A stretch of 60,460 bases of DNA from Myxococcales bacterium (GCA_009692425.1 SHZF01000021.1:1-60460), one strand, 5' to 3'. Shown: positions 50,309-59,040, counted from the first letter of the stretch. Made by a program: numbers and translations. Notes: generated from the letters alone by a model not told the origin.

Positions 50309-51967
50309 ATGTGCGCGCGGTGGGCACTCGTCGCCGCGGGCGTGGTGAGCGCTGTCCTCCTCGGGCGGCCCGCCGTGGCTCGCCCACCGCATGGCACCGC
50401 TCCGGCGGATGCGGCAAGCCCCATCGTCTCCAACTTGCTCGCGTGCCTGGCCCGGGAAGACGTCGCCTGTGCCGAGGCGCACCTTGCTGCGCTGCGCGCG
50501 CAGTTGCCGGCTTCGACCACAGTCGAATGGTTCCAAGGCTCCGTTGATTTTCTCGCCGGACGCTGGGGCCCCGCGCGGGTCGCCCTGCAACGTGTAGCCG
50601 GTTCGCCACTCGTGCCCGACGGCCTGCGGGATCGCGCCCAGGCCCTGCTGAAACTGGTCGATGCCAATGACGCCGTGCTGGCCGACACGAAGCCTCACCT
50701 GCTGGCGGCAGGTCGGGTGCAGGTGTGGCTGCGTCCCGGCGCCGACGAAGTGCTGCTGCCTTACCTCGAACGGGTGCTGGAGCGTGCCCTGCCGGCCCTC
50801 GAGCTTGCCTTCGGGCCGGTCGCGCGCAAGGCGCCGATCGTGATGCCGATCGTCGCGCGCGCCGCCGACCTCGGCCGCATCACAGGGTTGACGGTCGAGC
50901 AGATTCGCACGTCGGGTACGATCGCCGTGTGCAAGCACGACCGCGTGATGCTGACGAGTCCACAGGACCTCGTGTTCGGCTACCCGTGGGCCGACACGGT
51001 GACGCACGAACTGGTGCACTGGTTCGTGATCAAGCATGGCGGCGCGGGCGTGCCGGTCTGGCTGCACGAGGGCCTGGCGCGGGCGTTTCAGGGCGTCTGG
51101 CGTGCCGCGGACCCGGCCGACCTCGACATCGACGAGCGGCGCACGTTGGCAACTGCCCGCGCTCGCGGCCGCTTCATCGCGCTCGACAAGATGAGCCCGT
51201 CGATGGCCCTGCTGCCGAGCCAGGAGGAGACGCAGTTGGCTTTCGCCGAAGTGCACTCCGCCGCCGTGTGGCTGCTGCAGCACGCGCCCCTTGGCTCGGC
51301 CGATCCCTTGGCGGCGCGCGCAGGACAACTGGTCAACTTGTTCGGCAGCGGTCTCGGGGAAAGCGCCGTCATCGCGGCCATGACCGGGTCGAGCGCCGCC
51401 GTGTTTCGTTCTCGATGGCGCCGCGACCTGCTGCGGCTCGACCTGCGCCTGCCGCCCGCGGCAGAGGGTCCAGCGGCGCCCAATGCGGCGCTGGTGTTTC
51501 GCGGCGTCGGCGCGCACGGCTTGACGCGCTTGACCGACGAAGCCCGGCGCTTTGCCGAACTCGGAGACCGCCTCGCCGTTGCCGACCGGCCGGCCGCCGC
51601 CGCCATCGAGTATCGCAAGGCACTTGCCGCTGGCGCCGGTTCCGGCGGGGCACTGGTGTCGGCCCGCCTCGTGCGCGCCCTGCTCGACATTGGACGCAAT
51701 GAGGAGGCAGACCAGTGGCTGTCGCCCGCACTGCAGCAGCACGCCGACCACGCGCCCCTGCACGTGCTGGCTGCGCGCGCCGCGTTGGCCCAGGGCCGTC
51801 CGCAAGAGGCGTTGCAGTCTGTCGAGCGCGCTGCGTGGATCAATCCGTTCGACCCGCAGGTGCACGAATTGGCGGCCCAGGCGTGGAGCACCCTGGGCAA
51901 CGAAAAGCAGGCCGCCGCGGCCCGGGCCAATGCCCAGCGCGTGACGGGCGGCGCTGCGAATCCGTAG
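50309..51967 (+). CDS. exported HExxH metallopeptidase-like protein with C-terminal TPRs
   Basis: A 552-aa predicted periplasmic zinc peptidase of the Peptidase_MA (gluzincin-like) type. The ATG at 50309 gives a short signal peptide (MCARWALVAAGVVSAVLLGRPAVA). The motif HELVHWF is followed about 20 residues later by WLHEGLARAF, supplying the third zinc ligand Glu. The C-terminal third has TPR-like helices (AIEYRKALAAGAGSGG, ADQWLSPALQQHADHAPLHVLAARAALAQGRPQEALQSVERA). The start is only moderately supported, with a weak Shine-Dalgarno. It is divergent from the S41 protease gene; a TATACT box on the minus strand at 50229-50234 may serve that gene. tolQ follows after 90 bp. Confidence 0.75.
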   Translation: MCARWALVAAGVVSAVLLGRPAVARPPHGTAPADAASPIVSNLLACLAREDVACAEAHLAALRAQLPASTTVEWFQGSVDFLAGRWGPARVALQRVAGSPLVPDGLRDRAQALLKLVDANDAVLADTKPHLLAAGRVQVWLRPGADEVLLPYLERVLERALPALELAFGPVARKAPIVMPIVARAADLGRITGLTVEQIRTSGTIAVCKHDRVMLTSPQDLVFGYPWADTVTHELVHWFVIKHGGAGVPVWLHEGLARAFQGVWRAADPADLDIDERRTLATARARGRFIALDKMSPSMALLPSQEETQLAFAEVHSAAVWLLQHAPLGSADPLAARAGQLVNLFGSGLGESAVIAAMTGSSAAVFRSRWRRDLLRLDLRLPPAAEGPAAPNAALVFRGVGAHGLTRLTDEARRFAELGDRLAVADRPAAAAIEYRKALAAGAGSGGALVSARLVRALLDIGRNEEADQWLSPALQQHADHAPLHVLAARAALAQGRPQEALQSVERAAWINPFDPQVHELAAQAWSTLGNEKQAAAARANAQRVTGGAANP

Positions 51968-52020
51968 CGATCGCGAACACGTCGGCTGCGACCGCTGTGC
52001 CGACCGGACCGACCGCCTCG

Positions 52021-52049
52021 TTGTCTCGGATCGCGGCCTCGCGTACTCT
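52021..52049 (+). promoter_or_regulatory. predicted promoter of the tolQ operon
   Basis: TTGTCT (52021-52026) and TACTCT (52044-52049) are 17 bp apart. The -10 box ends only 8 bp before the tolQ ATG at 52058, and no Shine-Dalgarno precedes it. If used, the transcript would be leaderless or nearly so. Confidence 0.45.
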
Positions 52050-52057
52050 GCCGCGCC

Positions 52058-53029
52058 ATGACCGTGCCGTTGCTCCCGCTGCTCCCGTTCGCCCAGATCG
52101 AGATGGACCCACTGTCTGCGGCGGTGCAGTCCCGTGGCATGGTGCTCGTCGTCCTGGTTGCGCTCGTGTTGATGTCCGTCATGTCGTGGGTCGTGATCGG
52201 CAGTCGGCTTGCGTACCTGCGCAAGCTGCGTCGCGACATCGACAGTTTTCGGTTTGAATTCCAACGATTTCCTGACCTGCGGGTCGCTGCGGAGACGATC
52301 GGCAAGAGGTACGTCGGCCTGCCGCACATGCGCCTGGTGCACGCCGTCCTCAAGGAAATGCACCAACTCGAGCAGACAGGACCGCTGACCGAGGTCGACA
52401 TCGGCGGCCTGGAGCGGGCGCTGAACCGTGCTGCGGAGCCCCTCGTCGAGGAGATGGAGCAGGGGCTCGGCTTGCTGGCGACGACGGCGTCGGCCGCGCC
52501 GTTCATCGGGCTGTTCGGCACGGTGTGGGGCATCATGGGCGCATTTGGCGGCCTGGCCGATTCGGGCACGGTCCTCCAATCCGTCGCGCCCCACATTGCC
52601 CAGGCGCTCGTCGCGACGGCCGTCGGGTTGCTCGCCGCCATTCCCGCGTCGATGGCCTACAATGGCTTGGGACGCGTCGTGCGGCGCCTCGTGATCGATC
52701 TCGACGGCTTCGGACTCGAACTGCTCAACCTCGTGCGGCGGCGGCACCTGCGTCGAACCGCGCGGACGGCGGCGCCAGACGAGTTGGCTGCAGCACCGGC
52801 GCACGCGGAGCAGGGGCCCCCACCGCGGTCCCGGCAGCCGTCCGGTGGCCACGAGCCGCCGCCCGTACCGCACGACGAAGACGGGTTGCCCGGTGCCGAC
52901 ATCCCCGCGCCCGCAGCGGAGGTGCTGTCTGCACTGACCGAACTGCTGCCTTTGCACACCGAGACGGCCGAAGCCGAGCCTCGTCGTACCCCGCAGGACG
53001 CGAACGCCGCGACCTCCGACTCCAGGTAG
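52058..53029 (+). CDS. tolQ: TolQ/ExbB-family proton channel protein
   Basis: Inner-membrane subunit of a proton-driven motor that, with TolR/ExbD, energises a TolA/TonB protein. It has 323 aa (E. coli TolQ 230). A first membrane span (VLVVLVALVLMSVMSWVVIG) is followed by a cytoplasmic loop. Two further spans hold the family signature (TTASAAPFIGLFGTVWGIMGAF, then ALVATAVGLLAAIPASMAYN). The ~95 extra C-terminal residues are Pro/Ala/Glu-rich and probably disordered. tolR starts 7 bp later. Whether the system is Tol-like or Ton-like is unclear because no tolB or pal is nearby. Confidence 0.92.
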   Translation: MTVPLLPLLPFAQIEMDPLSAAVQSRGMVLVVLVALVLMSVMSWVVIGSRLAYLRKLRRDIDSFRFEFQRFPDLRVAAETIGKRYVGLPHMRLVHAVLKEMHQLEQTGPLTEVDIGGLERALNRAAEPLVEEMEQGLGLLATTASAAPFIGLFGTVWGIMGAFGGLADSGTVLQSVAPHIAQALVATAVGLLAAIPASMAYNGLGRVVRRLVIDLDGFGLELLNLVRRRHLRRTARTAAPDELAAAPAHAEQGPPPRSRQPSGGHEPPPVPHDEDGLPGADIPAPAAEVLSALTELLPLHTETAEAEPRRTPQDANAATSDSR

Positions 53030-53036
53030 GCGCCTG

Positions 53037-53699
53037 ATGGCATTCAGCTCCGGCGGTGGCGGCAGAGGGCGTGGGCGCATCGCGCAGTCGACGCTCGCTG
53101 ACATCAATGTGACGCCGCTCGTCGATGTCATGCTGGTGCTGCTCGTGATCTTCATGGTCGCGTCCGCCGTCGAGACTGCCCGGATTTCGCGCGAGGCCGA
53201 GACCTTGCGCCAGGTCGTCACCGAAGAAGTCGCCTCGGCCAGCCAGACGGACGAGAACCAGGTGCCGGTCGACCTGCCACGGGTCAAGGCCGACGCGGTG
53301 CCGAAGTCCGGAGGCAAGGAAAAGACGCCGGTACTCAGCATGGATGGCGAGCGACGCCTCTACCTCGACCGCGACGAACTCGTCGACTGCCGCAAGCGTG
53401 CCGGTCTGGTCGCTTGTCTCGATGCGTTCGAAGAGGCGTTGCAGAAACACCCGCGCGGGCAAGGATTGCGTCAGGTACACCTGCGCGCGGACCGGCGCCT
53501 CGACTACGGCATGGTGCTCGCCCTGATGGCGCGCATGCGGCGCGTCGGCATCGAGCACTTCGGCCTCGTGACGGAAGACCCCGAAGTCGCGGCGCCCAAG
53601 GCCTCTGCACCCAACACGTCTGCGCCCAAGGCCGCCGCTGTCCCCGGTGCGTCGGATTCCGGTGTCCCCGCGCCGGCCCCCGCGCCGCCCGGACCGTGA
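53037..53699 (+). CDS. tolR: TolR/ExbD-family protein
   Basis: Single-span inner-membrane partner of TolQ/ExbB, 220 aa. The membrane span carries the essential Asp (INVTPLVDVMLVLLVIFMV). The periplasmic domain follows, including the VHLRADRRLDYGMVLALMARMRRVGI region typical of ExbD/TolR. The C-terminal ~35 residues are an Ala/Pro tail (KASAPNTSAPKAAA) not found in E. coli TolR. It lies 7 bp after tolQ and 8 bp before the tolA/tonB-like gene, so this is a tight operon. Confidence 0.92.
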   Translation: MAFSSGGGGRGRGRIAQSTLADINVTPLVDVMLVLLVIFMVASAVETARISREAETLRQVVTEEVASASQTDENQVPVDLPRVKADAVPKSGGKEKTPVLSMDGERRLYLDRDELVDCRKRAGLVACLDAFEEALQKHPRGQGLRQVHLRADRRLDYGMVLALMARMRRVGIEHFGLVTEDPEVAAPKASAPNTSAPKAAAVPGASDSGVPAPAPAPPGP

Positions 53700-53707
53700 G
53701 GCAGGCG

Positions 53708-54592
53708 ATGGACGCGATGTCCGAAGTGGAATCGACCCTGGGCGCGCGCCTCGACCTCGGAGTCGGCGCAGGCGTTGCGCTGCTCGTTCACTTCGCCCTG
53801 GGTCTTGCCATCGTGCTGTCGCCGCCCGGCAAGCGCGCCGCAGCGGCCGAGCACGCCGCCGAACCGGACGGTTGTGCGTCGGTCGTCAGCCCGGCTTGTG
53901 TCGGCGCGGCCCCCAACCGGGTTGCCCTGCCGGCGGCGTCGGACGAGACCGCGAGCGCGATCGGGGAGCGCCGGTGCCCAGAGCCGGTGCGCCGTGGTCA
54001 ACGCCGCGAACATGAGCCGCCGCCCGCGGTCGCCGTGGATCTGCTGCGCGCCGAGGTCGTGGCAAACCTCGGCTCCGAGACCGGCAAGCGCCTGGAAACC
54101 GGAGCGCGGCCCGGCGCGGGCGGAACGCACGTAGCGCGACCAGAAGACAAACTCGCTGTCGCGGTCGAGTCCAAGACCCGGCTGGGCGAAATCCTCGCCG
54201 GCGGCACGGGCGGCGTAGAGCAACAGCGCAAGCTTGGCGAAATCCTCGGCACGGCGAGCGGCAAGGCGGGCGGTGAAGGCACGGTCAACGTCACGGGCTC
54301 GACGTACATGCGCGCCGTCGGCATGGCGGTGCGGTCCAAGCTCGTGCTGCCGCCGTCGATTCCCCTGTGGGAACGGGCAGGTCTGCAAGCCAAGGTCCGC
54401 GTGCGCCGCATGACGGCATCGGGCGGGGTACTCGAGTGGTCGTGGGACAAACGCAGCGGCAACGACGACTTCGACGAAACCGTGTCGGGTGTGATGAACC
54501 GCTACAAGGCCGGACTGCTGCAACTGCCCGCACCTCCGCCACACATTCTCGACCAGATCAACAGCCAGGGTGCGGCGATCATCGTGCGGTAG
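53708..54592 (+). CDS. TonB/TolA-like energy transducer
   Basis: A 294-aa protein with one N-terminal membrane anchor (GVALLVHFALGLAIVLSPP) and a long periplasmic part. The last ~95 residues (from YMRAVGMAVRSKLVLPPSIPLW to the C-terminus) resemble a TonB_2/TolA C-terminal domain. In the middle two near-identical LGEIL(A)G motifs occur. The ATG at 53708 is chosen because the earlier frame overlaps tolR. It should transmit TolQR motor force to an outer-membrane or periplasmic partner. The partner is unknown. Confidence 0.8.
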   Translation: MDAMSEVESTLGARLDLGVGAGVALLVHFALGLAIVLSPPGKRAAAAEHAAEPDGCASVVSPACVGAAPNRVALPAASDETASAIGERRCPEPVRRGQRREHEPPPAVAVDLLRAEVVANLGSETGKRLETGARPGAGGTHVARPEDKLAVAVESKTRLGEILAGGTGGVEQQRKLGEILGTASGKAGGEGTVNVTGSTYMRAVGMAVRSKLVLPPSIPLWERAGLQAKVRVRRMTASGGVLEWSWDKRSGNDDFDETVSGVMNRYKAGLLQLPAPPPHILDQINSQGAAIIVR

Positions 54593-54728
54593 CCGGGGCG
54601 TTGCCCGCCGCACGACATGCGGCGAACTGGACATCGAATCGCCGCGTGGTACCTCCGGCCCCACAGCCTGTCGGCCCCTTCGACAGGCCGCCGGGCCCGC
54701 CGCTTGGGCCCTCTCGCCGGGGTGCTCC

Positions 54729-55613
54729 ATGTCCGTCGTCTACGATCTTGGTTTTCGGCTGCGCTCAGCGCTGGAGTCGAGCCCGCTCGGTGCCGCATTC
54801 CAGCCGTTTGCCGGTGCGGTGTCGGGCCGCGCGCGCGTGATCGCCGTCGCCGCCCAAAAGGGAGGCGTCGGCAAGACCACGACCGCCGTACACCTCGCGG
54901 CCGGACTCGCCCAGCGCCATGGAATGCGCGTGCTGCTGATCGATTTGGACGCCCAAGGTCACGTCGCGTCCAGCTTGCGCGCTCACATTCGCATGAGTGC
55001 CGACGCTTCGGTGACGCAGGTGCTGCTGGGTCAGGTGCCCGACCTGCTCGCCGCCGTGGTGCCGACGACGCTCGACGGTCTGCATGTGACCACCGCAGAC
55101 AAGGGGCTTGCCGGTGCCGAAGCCCAACTGGCCGCTCGCATCGGCCGGGAGACGCTGTTGGCCCGCGCGCTGCGACCGGTGCGCGCCGTATATGACGCCA
55201 TCGTGCTCGACTGCCCGCCCAACCTGGGCCTGCTGACACTGAACGCGCTGTGCGCGGCCGACGAGGTGCTCGTTCCGTGTGACCTCTCGGTCCTTGCCCT
55301 CGAAGGCGTCGATGACCTCGTGCGCACGCTGGACCACCTCGCCAGCGGGCTGGGCCACGCGCCCCACCTGCTCGGACTCGTCCACACGCGCGTGGACCGC
55401 CGCAACCCGCGACAGAACGCCGCGATCCGGCGCGCTGTACAGCAACGCTACGCGGGCCTGCCACTGCAGAGCGAGATCGCCACGAACACCGCGGTGCCCA
55501 CGGCACAACTGCACGGACAGGTGGTGTACGCGCACGCTCCCGATTCGCCAGGTGCGCGCGACTACAGCGCCCTCTCAGACGAAGTGCATAGGCGCGTGTT
55601 CGCGCGAAGGTAG
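54729..55613 (+). CDS. ParA-family ATPase (orphan)
   Basis: A 294-aa Walker-type ATPase of the ParA/Soj/MinD superfamily. The deviant Walker A AAQKGGVGKTTTAVH, the switch I region IDLDAQGH and the Walker B LDCPPNLGLLTLNAL are all intact. The start MSVVYDLGFRLRS at 54729 is in a region without a clear Shine-Dalgarno, so it could begin elsewhere. No ParB gene follows. The gene lies 136 bp after the tolA-like gene and converges on cdnL. Orphan ParAs often position protein clusters rather than segregate DNA, but the cargo here is unknown. Confidence 0.9.
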   Translation: MSVVYDLGFRLRSALESSPLGAAFQPFAGAVSGRARVIAVAAQKGGVGKTTTAVHLAAGLAQRHGMRVLLIDLDAQGHVASSLRAHIRMSADASVTQVLLGQVPDLLAAVVPTTLDGLHVTTADKGLAGAEAQLAARIGRETLLARALRPVRAVYDAIVLDCPPNLGLLTLNALCAADEVLVPCDLSVLALEGVDDLVRTLDHLASGLGHAPHLLGLVHTRVDRRNPRQNAAIRRAVQQRYAGLPLQSEIATNTAVPTAQLHGQVVYAHAPDSPGARDYSALSDEVHRRVFARR

Positions 55614-55639
55614 GTCCGACCGACCACTGCGTGCGCGAG

Positions 55640-56152
55640 CTATACCGGTACGATGGCCACAGGGCGCGGGTCAGCGAAAATCAGGTCGAGTTCGTGGGCG
55701 ACCTCTTCTTCTTCCTGGCTGCGCGCCACCGACAACTCCTTCACGAGCAGCGTGCGCGCCTGGTCGAGCATCTTGCGCTCGCCGAAGCTCAACGGCTTCT
55801 GGTACTTGAGCAGCGACAGATCGCGTAGCACCTCAGCGACGTCGAAGATGGAGCCTGTGTTGATCTTCTCGACGTAGGCCCGGTAGCGGCGATTCCACGT
55901 CTGGTTGGGCTGGACGATGGCACGGTCGCGCAGCATGCGGTAGATGCGGTCGATCTGGTCGTTGCCAATCACCTTGCGCAGCCCGACCGACCCCACCTTG
56001 CTGACCGGGATCATGATCTTGCGGTTCGTGTTGAGCACGCGGAGCATGTACAGCACTTCTGTGTTGCCGGCGACGTGCTTGGACTCGATGGCCGTGATTT
56101 CCGTCACACCCTGGCCGGGATAGACCGCTCGATCGCCAATCTTGAACATCAT
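55640..56152 (-). CDS. cdnL: CdnL/CarD-family transcriptional regulator
   Basis: RNA polymerase-binding protein that stabilises open promoter complexes by contacting the beta subunit. The start MMFKIGDRAVYPGQGV at 56152 (170 aa) has GGAGA upstream and fits the family length (about 164 aa in M. xanthus CdnL). The N-terminal Tudor-like RID domain (YPGQGVTEITAIE) is followed by a helical C-terminal domain (LSFGERKMLDQARTLLVKEL). It lacks the HMGA-like tail of CarD proper. It has its own predicted promoter and a long leader. In myxobacteria CdnL is essential and acts at rRNA promoters. Confidence 0.92.
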   Translation of the reverse strand: MMFKIGDRAVYPGQGVTEITAIESKHVAGNTEVLYMLRVLNTNRKIMIPVSKVGSVGLRKVIGNDQIDRIYRMLRDRAIVQPNQTWNRRYRAYVEKINTGSIFDVAEVLRDLSLLKYQKPLSFGERKMLDQARTLLVKELSVARSQEEEEVAHELDLIFADPRPVAIVPV

Positions 56153-56309
56153 TTCAGGTCTCCACATGGACGTGCGTGGCGCGGGCGGCCTTCCGCCTGC
56201 TGGCATCGGTGTGGCAGGCAGGCTGGAGCGCCGTGGGGCCGCGCGAAGCACGTCAGCCGGGGGTCAAGTCGCACGCGGGAACGAAACGAATCCGCGCGCC
56301 GGCTCTGCG

Positions 56310-56339
56310 ATTCTACCCGATCCAGCGCATCAGCGGCAA
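56310..56339 (-). promoter_or_regulatory. predicted promoter of cdnL
   Basis: On the minus strand TTGCCG (56334-56339) and TAGAAT (56310-56315) are separated by 18 bp. It lies immediately downstream of the predicted recR terminator and gives a leader of about 150 nt before cdnL. The order terminator then promoter supports both calls. Confidence 0.45.
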
Positions 56340-56341
56340 TG

Positions 56342-56373
56342 AAAAACGGCGCAGCGCTTGGAATTCGTACGCC
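56342..56373 (-). terminator. possible Rho-independent terminator after recR
   Basis: On the minus strand GGCG...CGCC arms (extended by a T-G and A-T pair, about 14-nt loop) precede GTTTTTC, starting 9 bp after the recR stop codon. The stem is short, so the call is tentative. Confidence 0.35.
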
Positions 56374-56381
56374 GGACTGCC

Positions 56382-56984
56382 CTATTCGAGGGGCTGGCGG
56401 CCGCGCAGGGCCCGCCCCAGCGTGCCCTGATCCACCCAACCGAGATCCGTACCTGCCGGCACGCCGGTCGCAATGCGTGACAGGCGCAGCCCGCGGCCGC
56501 GCAACAGCCCGACTAGGTAGCTCGCGGTCGCCTCCCCTTCGACGGAGATCGGCGTGGCGACGATCACCTCGGGCGTGCCCAGTTCCGCAATGCGCCCGGC
56601 TAGGTCGCCAATCCACAAGTCGCGGGGGCCGAGGCCGCGCAAAGGCGACAGCACGCCACCCAGCACATGGTAGAGCCCGCGGTACTCCCCCGAGCGCTCG
56701 ATCGCGAGCAGGTCAGGCACGTCTTCGACGACACAAACGGTGCTCCTGTCCCGGTTCGGGTCGGCACACACGGGGCACAGGGCGCCGGTCGCGAGGTGAT
56801 GGCAGGCCGTGCACCGCTGCACCGCCGCGTGCAGATCGAGCAGCGCCGTGCCGAGGCCGCGTGCAAACTCGGGGTCGGCGTCAAGCACGTGCAGTGCCAA
56901 ACGTTGCGCGCTACGTTCGCCTACGCCTGGCAGGCGCGCGAACAGGGCGGTCAGGCGCTCGATCGGTGCGGGGAGCCAGGCCAC
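56382..56984 (-). CDS. recR: recombination protein RecR
   Basis: Loads RecA at single-strand gaps with RecO (RecFOR pathway). The GTG at 56984 gives MAWLPAPIERLTAL and 200 aa, the usual length. The open frame back to 57026 gives only extra non-family residues. Features are the helix-hairpin-helix LPGVGERSAQRLALHVL, the zinc finger CTACHHLATGALCPVC and the Toprim domain with VVEDVPDLLAIE. The Shine-Dalgarno is weak, which would suit translation coupled to dnaX 45 bp upstream. The ybaB/ebfC gene usually found between dnaX and recR is absent. Confidence 0.93.
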   Translation of the reverse strand: MAWLPAPIERLTALFARLPGVGERSAQRLALHVLDADPEFARGLGTALLDLHAAVQRCTACHHLATGALCPVCADPNRDRSTVCVVEDVPDLLAIERSGEYRGLYHVLGGVLSPLRGLGPRDLWIGDLAGRIAELGTPEVIVATPISVEGEATASYLVGLLRGRGLRLSRIATGVPAGTDLGWVDQGTLGRALRGRQPLE

Positions 56985-57029
56985 GGGAGACTCGCAGTGC
57001 GCAGGTTGGCGCGCGGCATGCACCAAGGG

Positions 57030-58832
57030 TCAGGCGATCGGCAGCAGCGCAGCGGGTGTCGGGGTCGTCGCGGCGATTTGGAGGATTTCGCCTTGAAACG
57101 CCTGCACAACCGCCTGGACGCGCGGGTCGCACCGCAGTTCCGACTCGATCGTCTGCACGTCAGCCAATTGCGCCTTGGCGCGCCGCACGGCAAGGCTCTC
57201 TGTGCGCGCCCGTGGCTCGTGCGGCCCGACATCGACCTTCCAAGCCCCGCCCAAGGCCACCGCGAGTCCATGCGCCAACCGTTCGAGAATGATGGGGTCT
57301 CTCGCCGAGTCGGCATGGAAATCGCTGGAAAACCCGAGTTCCACGCGCCCGCCTGCGCTGCGCTGCACCACGCAATGGTCAAGGAGGGCTGCTGCGGCAG
57401 GCGCGCCGGAGGGCCCACGCACGGCGGCCTGCCACGCGGCCAGGTCAGCGTCTGCGACGCGCCTTTCGTCGAGTGCAGCCACCGCCGCCAGTTGCAACGG
57501 CGCGGGACCCGTCTGCCGCGGTCCAGACGACGCCTGCTTGGGGGCAGGCGCAGCAATCGAGTTGGGCGCGGCGGTGGGGATTGGAGCCGCTCGCATGGTC
57601 GGTGGGCGCGTACCGCCGGTGGACCCAGCACCCCCGGAGGGGCCCGGATTTGCGCCTCCCGAGCCGCTGCGCGAAGCAGCGCCGGCCCCCCCGGCGAGCA
57701 AGCTTTCGACGCGCGACGCCAGCGCGGCCACGTCGATGAGTGCCGCGGCCCGGCACAAGCGCAGCAAGCCCAACTCAAGTACGAGGCGCGGGTAGCGTGC
57801 GTGCCCGACACTTTCCGCGAGTTCGAGCAGGACGTGGGCAAGCCGCTCCAGTTCCGCAGTCGCCGCGGGCTCCGCGAGCCTCGCCAGGCTGTCGATCTCG
57901 TTCTCGGCGCGATCGACGAGGTCGCGCGCATTCTGACCCGTCAACCGCACGACGAGCAGGTCGCGCGATTCCAACGCAAGAGTTCGTGCAAATGTCCGGA
58001 GATCGACGCCATGATCGTGGGCGGCTGCGAGCGACCGCAGCGTCGTTTCCGCGTCGCGGCGCACGAGCCCTTGCAACAGTTGGTGCGTTCGTGCCCGGTC
58101 CGCCACGCCGAGCAGTTCCGCGACCGACGCCTCGTCGAGGCGTTCCCCGCCAAATGCGATCACCTGATCGAGCACCGAGAGCGAGTCGCGCATCGAGCCG
58201 TCGCCCTCGCGCGCCACGAGATAGAGGGCGGCGTCGTCCGCGTTGACGCCCTCCTGCCGGCAGATGTCGCGCAAGCGCTGCACCACATCGGCGGCCCGCA
58301 CCCGGCGAAAATCGTAGCGCTGGCAGCGCGAGCGGATCGTGACCGGCAAGCGCTGTGGGTCGGTGGTCGCCAACACGAATACGACGTGGGGCGGCGGCTC
58401 TTCGAGGGTCTTCAGGAACGCGTTGGCGGCCGCATCCGTCAGCATGTGCGCTTCGTCGATGATGTAGACCTTGTAGCGGTCGCGCGCCGGCGCATAGCTG
58501 ACTCCGGAGCGCAGTTCGCGCACTTCGTCGATGCCGCGGTTCGAAGCGGCGTCGAGTTCGTGCACGTCCATGCTTCCGCCAGCCGTGATCTCGCGGCACG
58601 CAGAGCATTCATCGCAAGGCTGCGCGGTCGGCCCCTGGGCGCAGTTCAGCATCTTGGCGACGATGCGCGCCGTGGTGGTCTTGCCCGTGCCGCGCGCCCC
58701 GCAGAACAGCAGCGCGTGGGGGATCCGCTGCATCGCGATTGCGTTGCGCAGCGCCCGGGCGATCGGCTCCTGACCGACCAGGGTGTCCAAGCCTTGGGGG
58801 CGATACTTGCGCGCGAGGACGAGGTAACTCAC
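57030..58832 (-). CDS. dnaX: DNA polymerase III subunits tau/gamma
   Basis: Clamp-loader ATPase that assembles the beta clamp and links the replisome. It starts at GTG 58832, 7 nt after GGGAGG, and has 600 aa. Domain I has Walker A GARGTGKTTTAR, a zinc module with Cys residues (CAQGPTAQPCDECSAC), the DEAH box and the SRC motif (IRSRCQRYDF). Domain III is helical. A Gly/Ser/Pro-rich linker (SGSGGANPGPSGGAGSTGG) precedes a C-terminal tau-like domain. I see no A-rich slippery site for a gamma frameshift. The SRP RNA gene lies 114 bp upstream. Confidence 0.96.
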   Translation of the reverse strand: MSYLVLARKYRPQGLDTLVGQEPIARALRNAIAMQRIPHALLFCGARGTGKTTTARIVAKMLNCAQGPTAQPCDECSACREITAGGSMDVHELDAASNRGIDEVRELRSGVSYAPARDRYKVYIIDEAHMLTDAAANAFLKTLEEPPPHVVFVLATTDPQRLPVTIRSRCQRYDFRRVRAADVVQRLRDICRQEGVNADDAALYLVAREGDGSMRDSLSVLDQVIAFGGERLDEASVAELLGVADRARTHQLLQGLVRRDAETTLRSLAAAHDHGVDLRTFARTLALESRDLLVVRLTGQNARDLVDRAENEIDSLARLAEPAATAELERLAHVLLELAESVGHARYPRLVLELGLLRLCRAAALIDVAALASRVESLLAGGAGAASRSGSGGANPGPSGGAGSTGGTRPPTMRAAPIPTAAPNSIAAPAPKQASSGPRQTGPAPLQLAAVAALDERRVADADLAAWQAAVRGPSGAPAAAALLDHCVVQRSAGGRVELGFSSDFHADSARDPIILERLAHGLAVALGGAWKVDVGPHEPRARTESLAVRRAKAQLADVQTIESELRCDPRVQAVVQAFQGEILQIAATTPTPAALLPIA

Positions 58833-58946
58833 GGCAGCGCCTCCCGGTCCGACGGGGCTCGTCGCGAGATCCGCCCGCTGCCGCGGAGCCGGACCCCCAG
58901 GACGGCCAAAAACGAAGAGCAGAACCGGAGCGGAGCGTCACGTCAT

Positions 58947-59040
58947 GGGCAGGGCCGGCGGCACACGGGTTCACCGCTACCGTTGCTTCCTCTCGGACCT
59001 GGCGGGGTTCACGAATCCACCGCTGCCGCCGGCCTTGCCC
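58947..59040 (-). ncRNA. ffs: signal recognition particle RNA, small bacterial (4.5S) type
   Basis: A 94-nt hairpin RNA. The diagnostic symmetric and asymmetric loops are visible: CCAGGTCCGAGAGGAAGCA on the 5' side of the tip, then AACGGTAGCGGTGAACCC. The arms GGGCAAGGCCGGCGGCA and TGCCGCCGGCCCTGCCC close the molecule. It binds Ffh and targets membrane proteins. It lies between tRNA-Ser(GGA) and dnaX, a position common in bacteria. Confidence 0.93.

Noticed and set aside
50180-53341. Minus-strand frame of the S41 protease extending to 53341 (2,032 codons in total)
   Set aside because: The upstream part lies antisense to the peptidase, tolQ and tolR genes, all of which have clear family motifs. 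The protease starts near 50179.
56341-56400. A tRNA-like fragment after recR
   Set aside because: A TTCGAA-like string occurs in the recR tail, but no acceptor or anticodon stem can be drawn; a short terminator fits better.
57030-58832. Programmed frameshift in dnaX
   Set aside because: I found no A-rich slippery heptamer with a following stem; the full-length frame is continuous.
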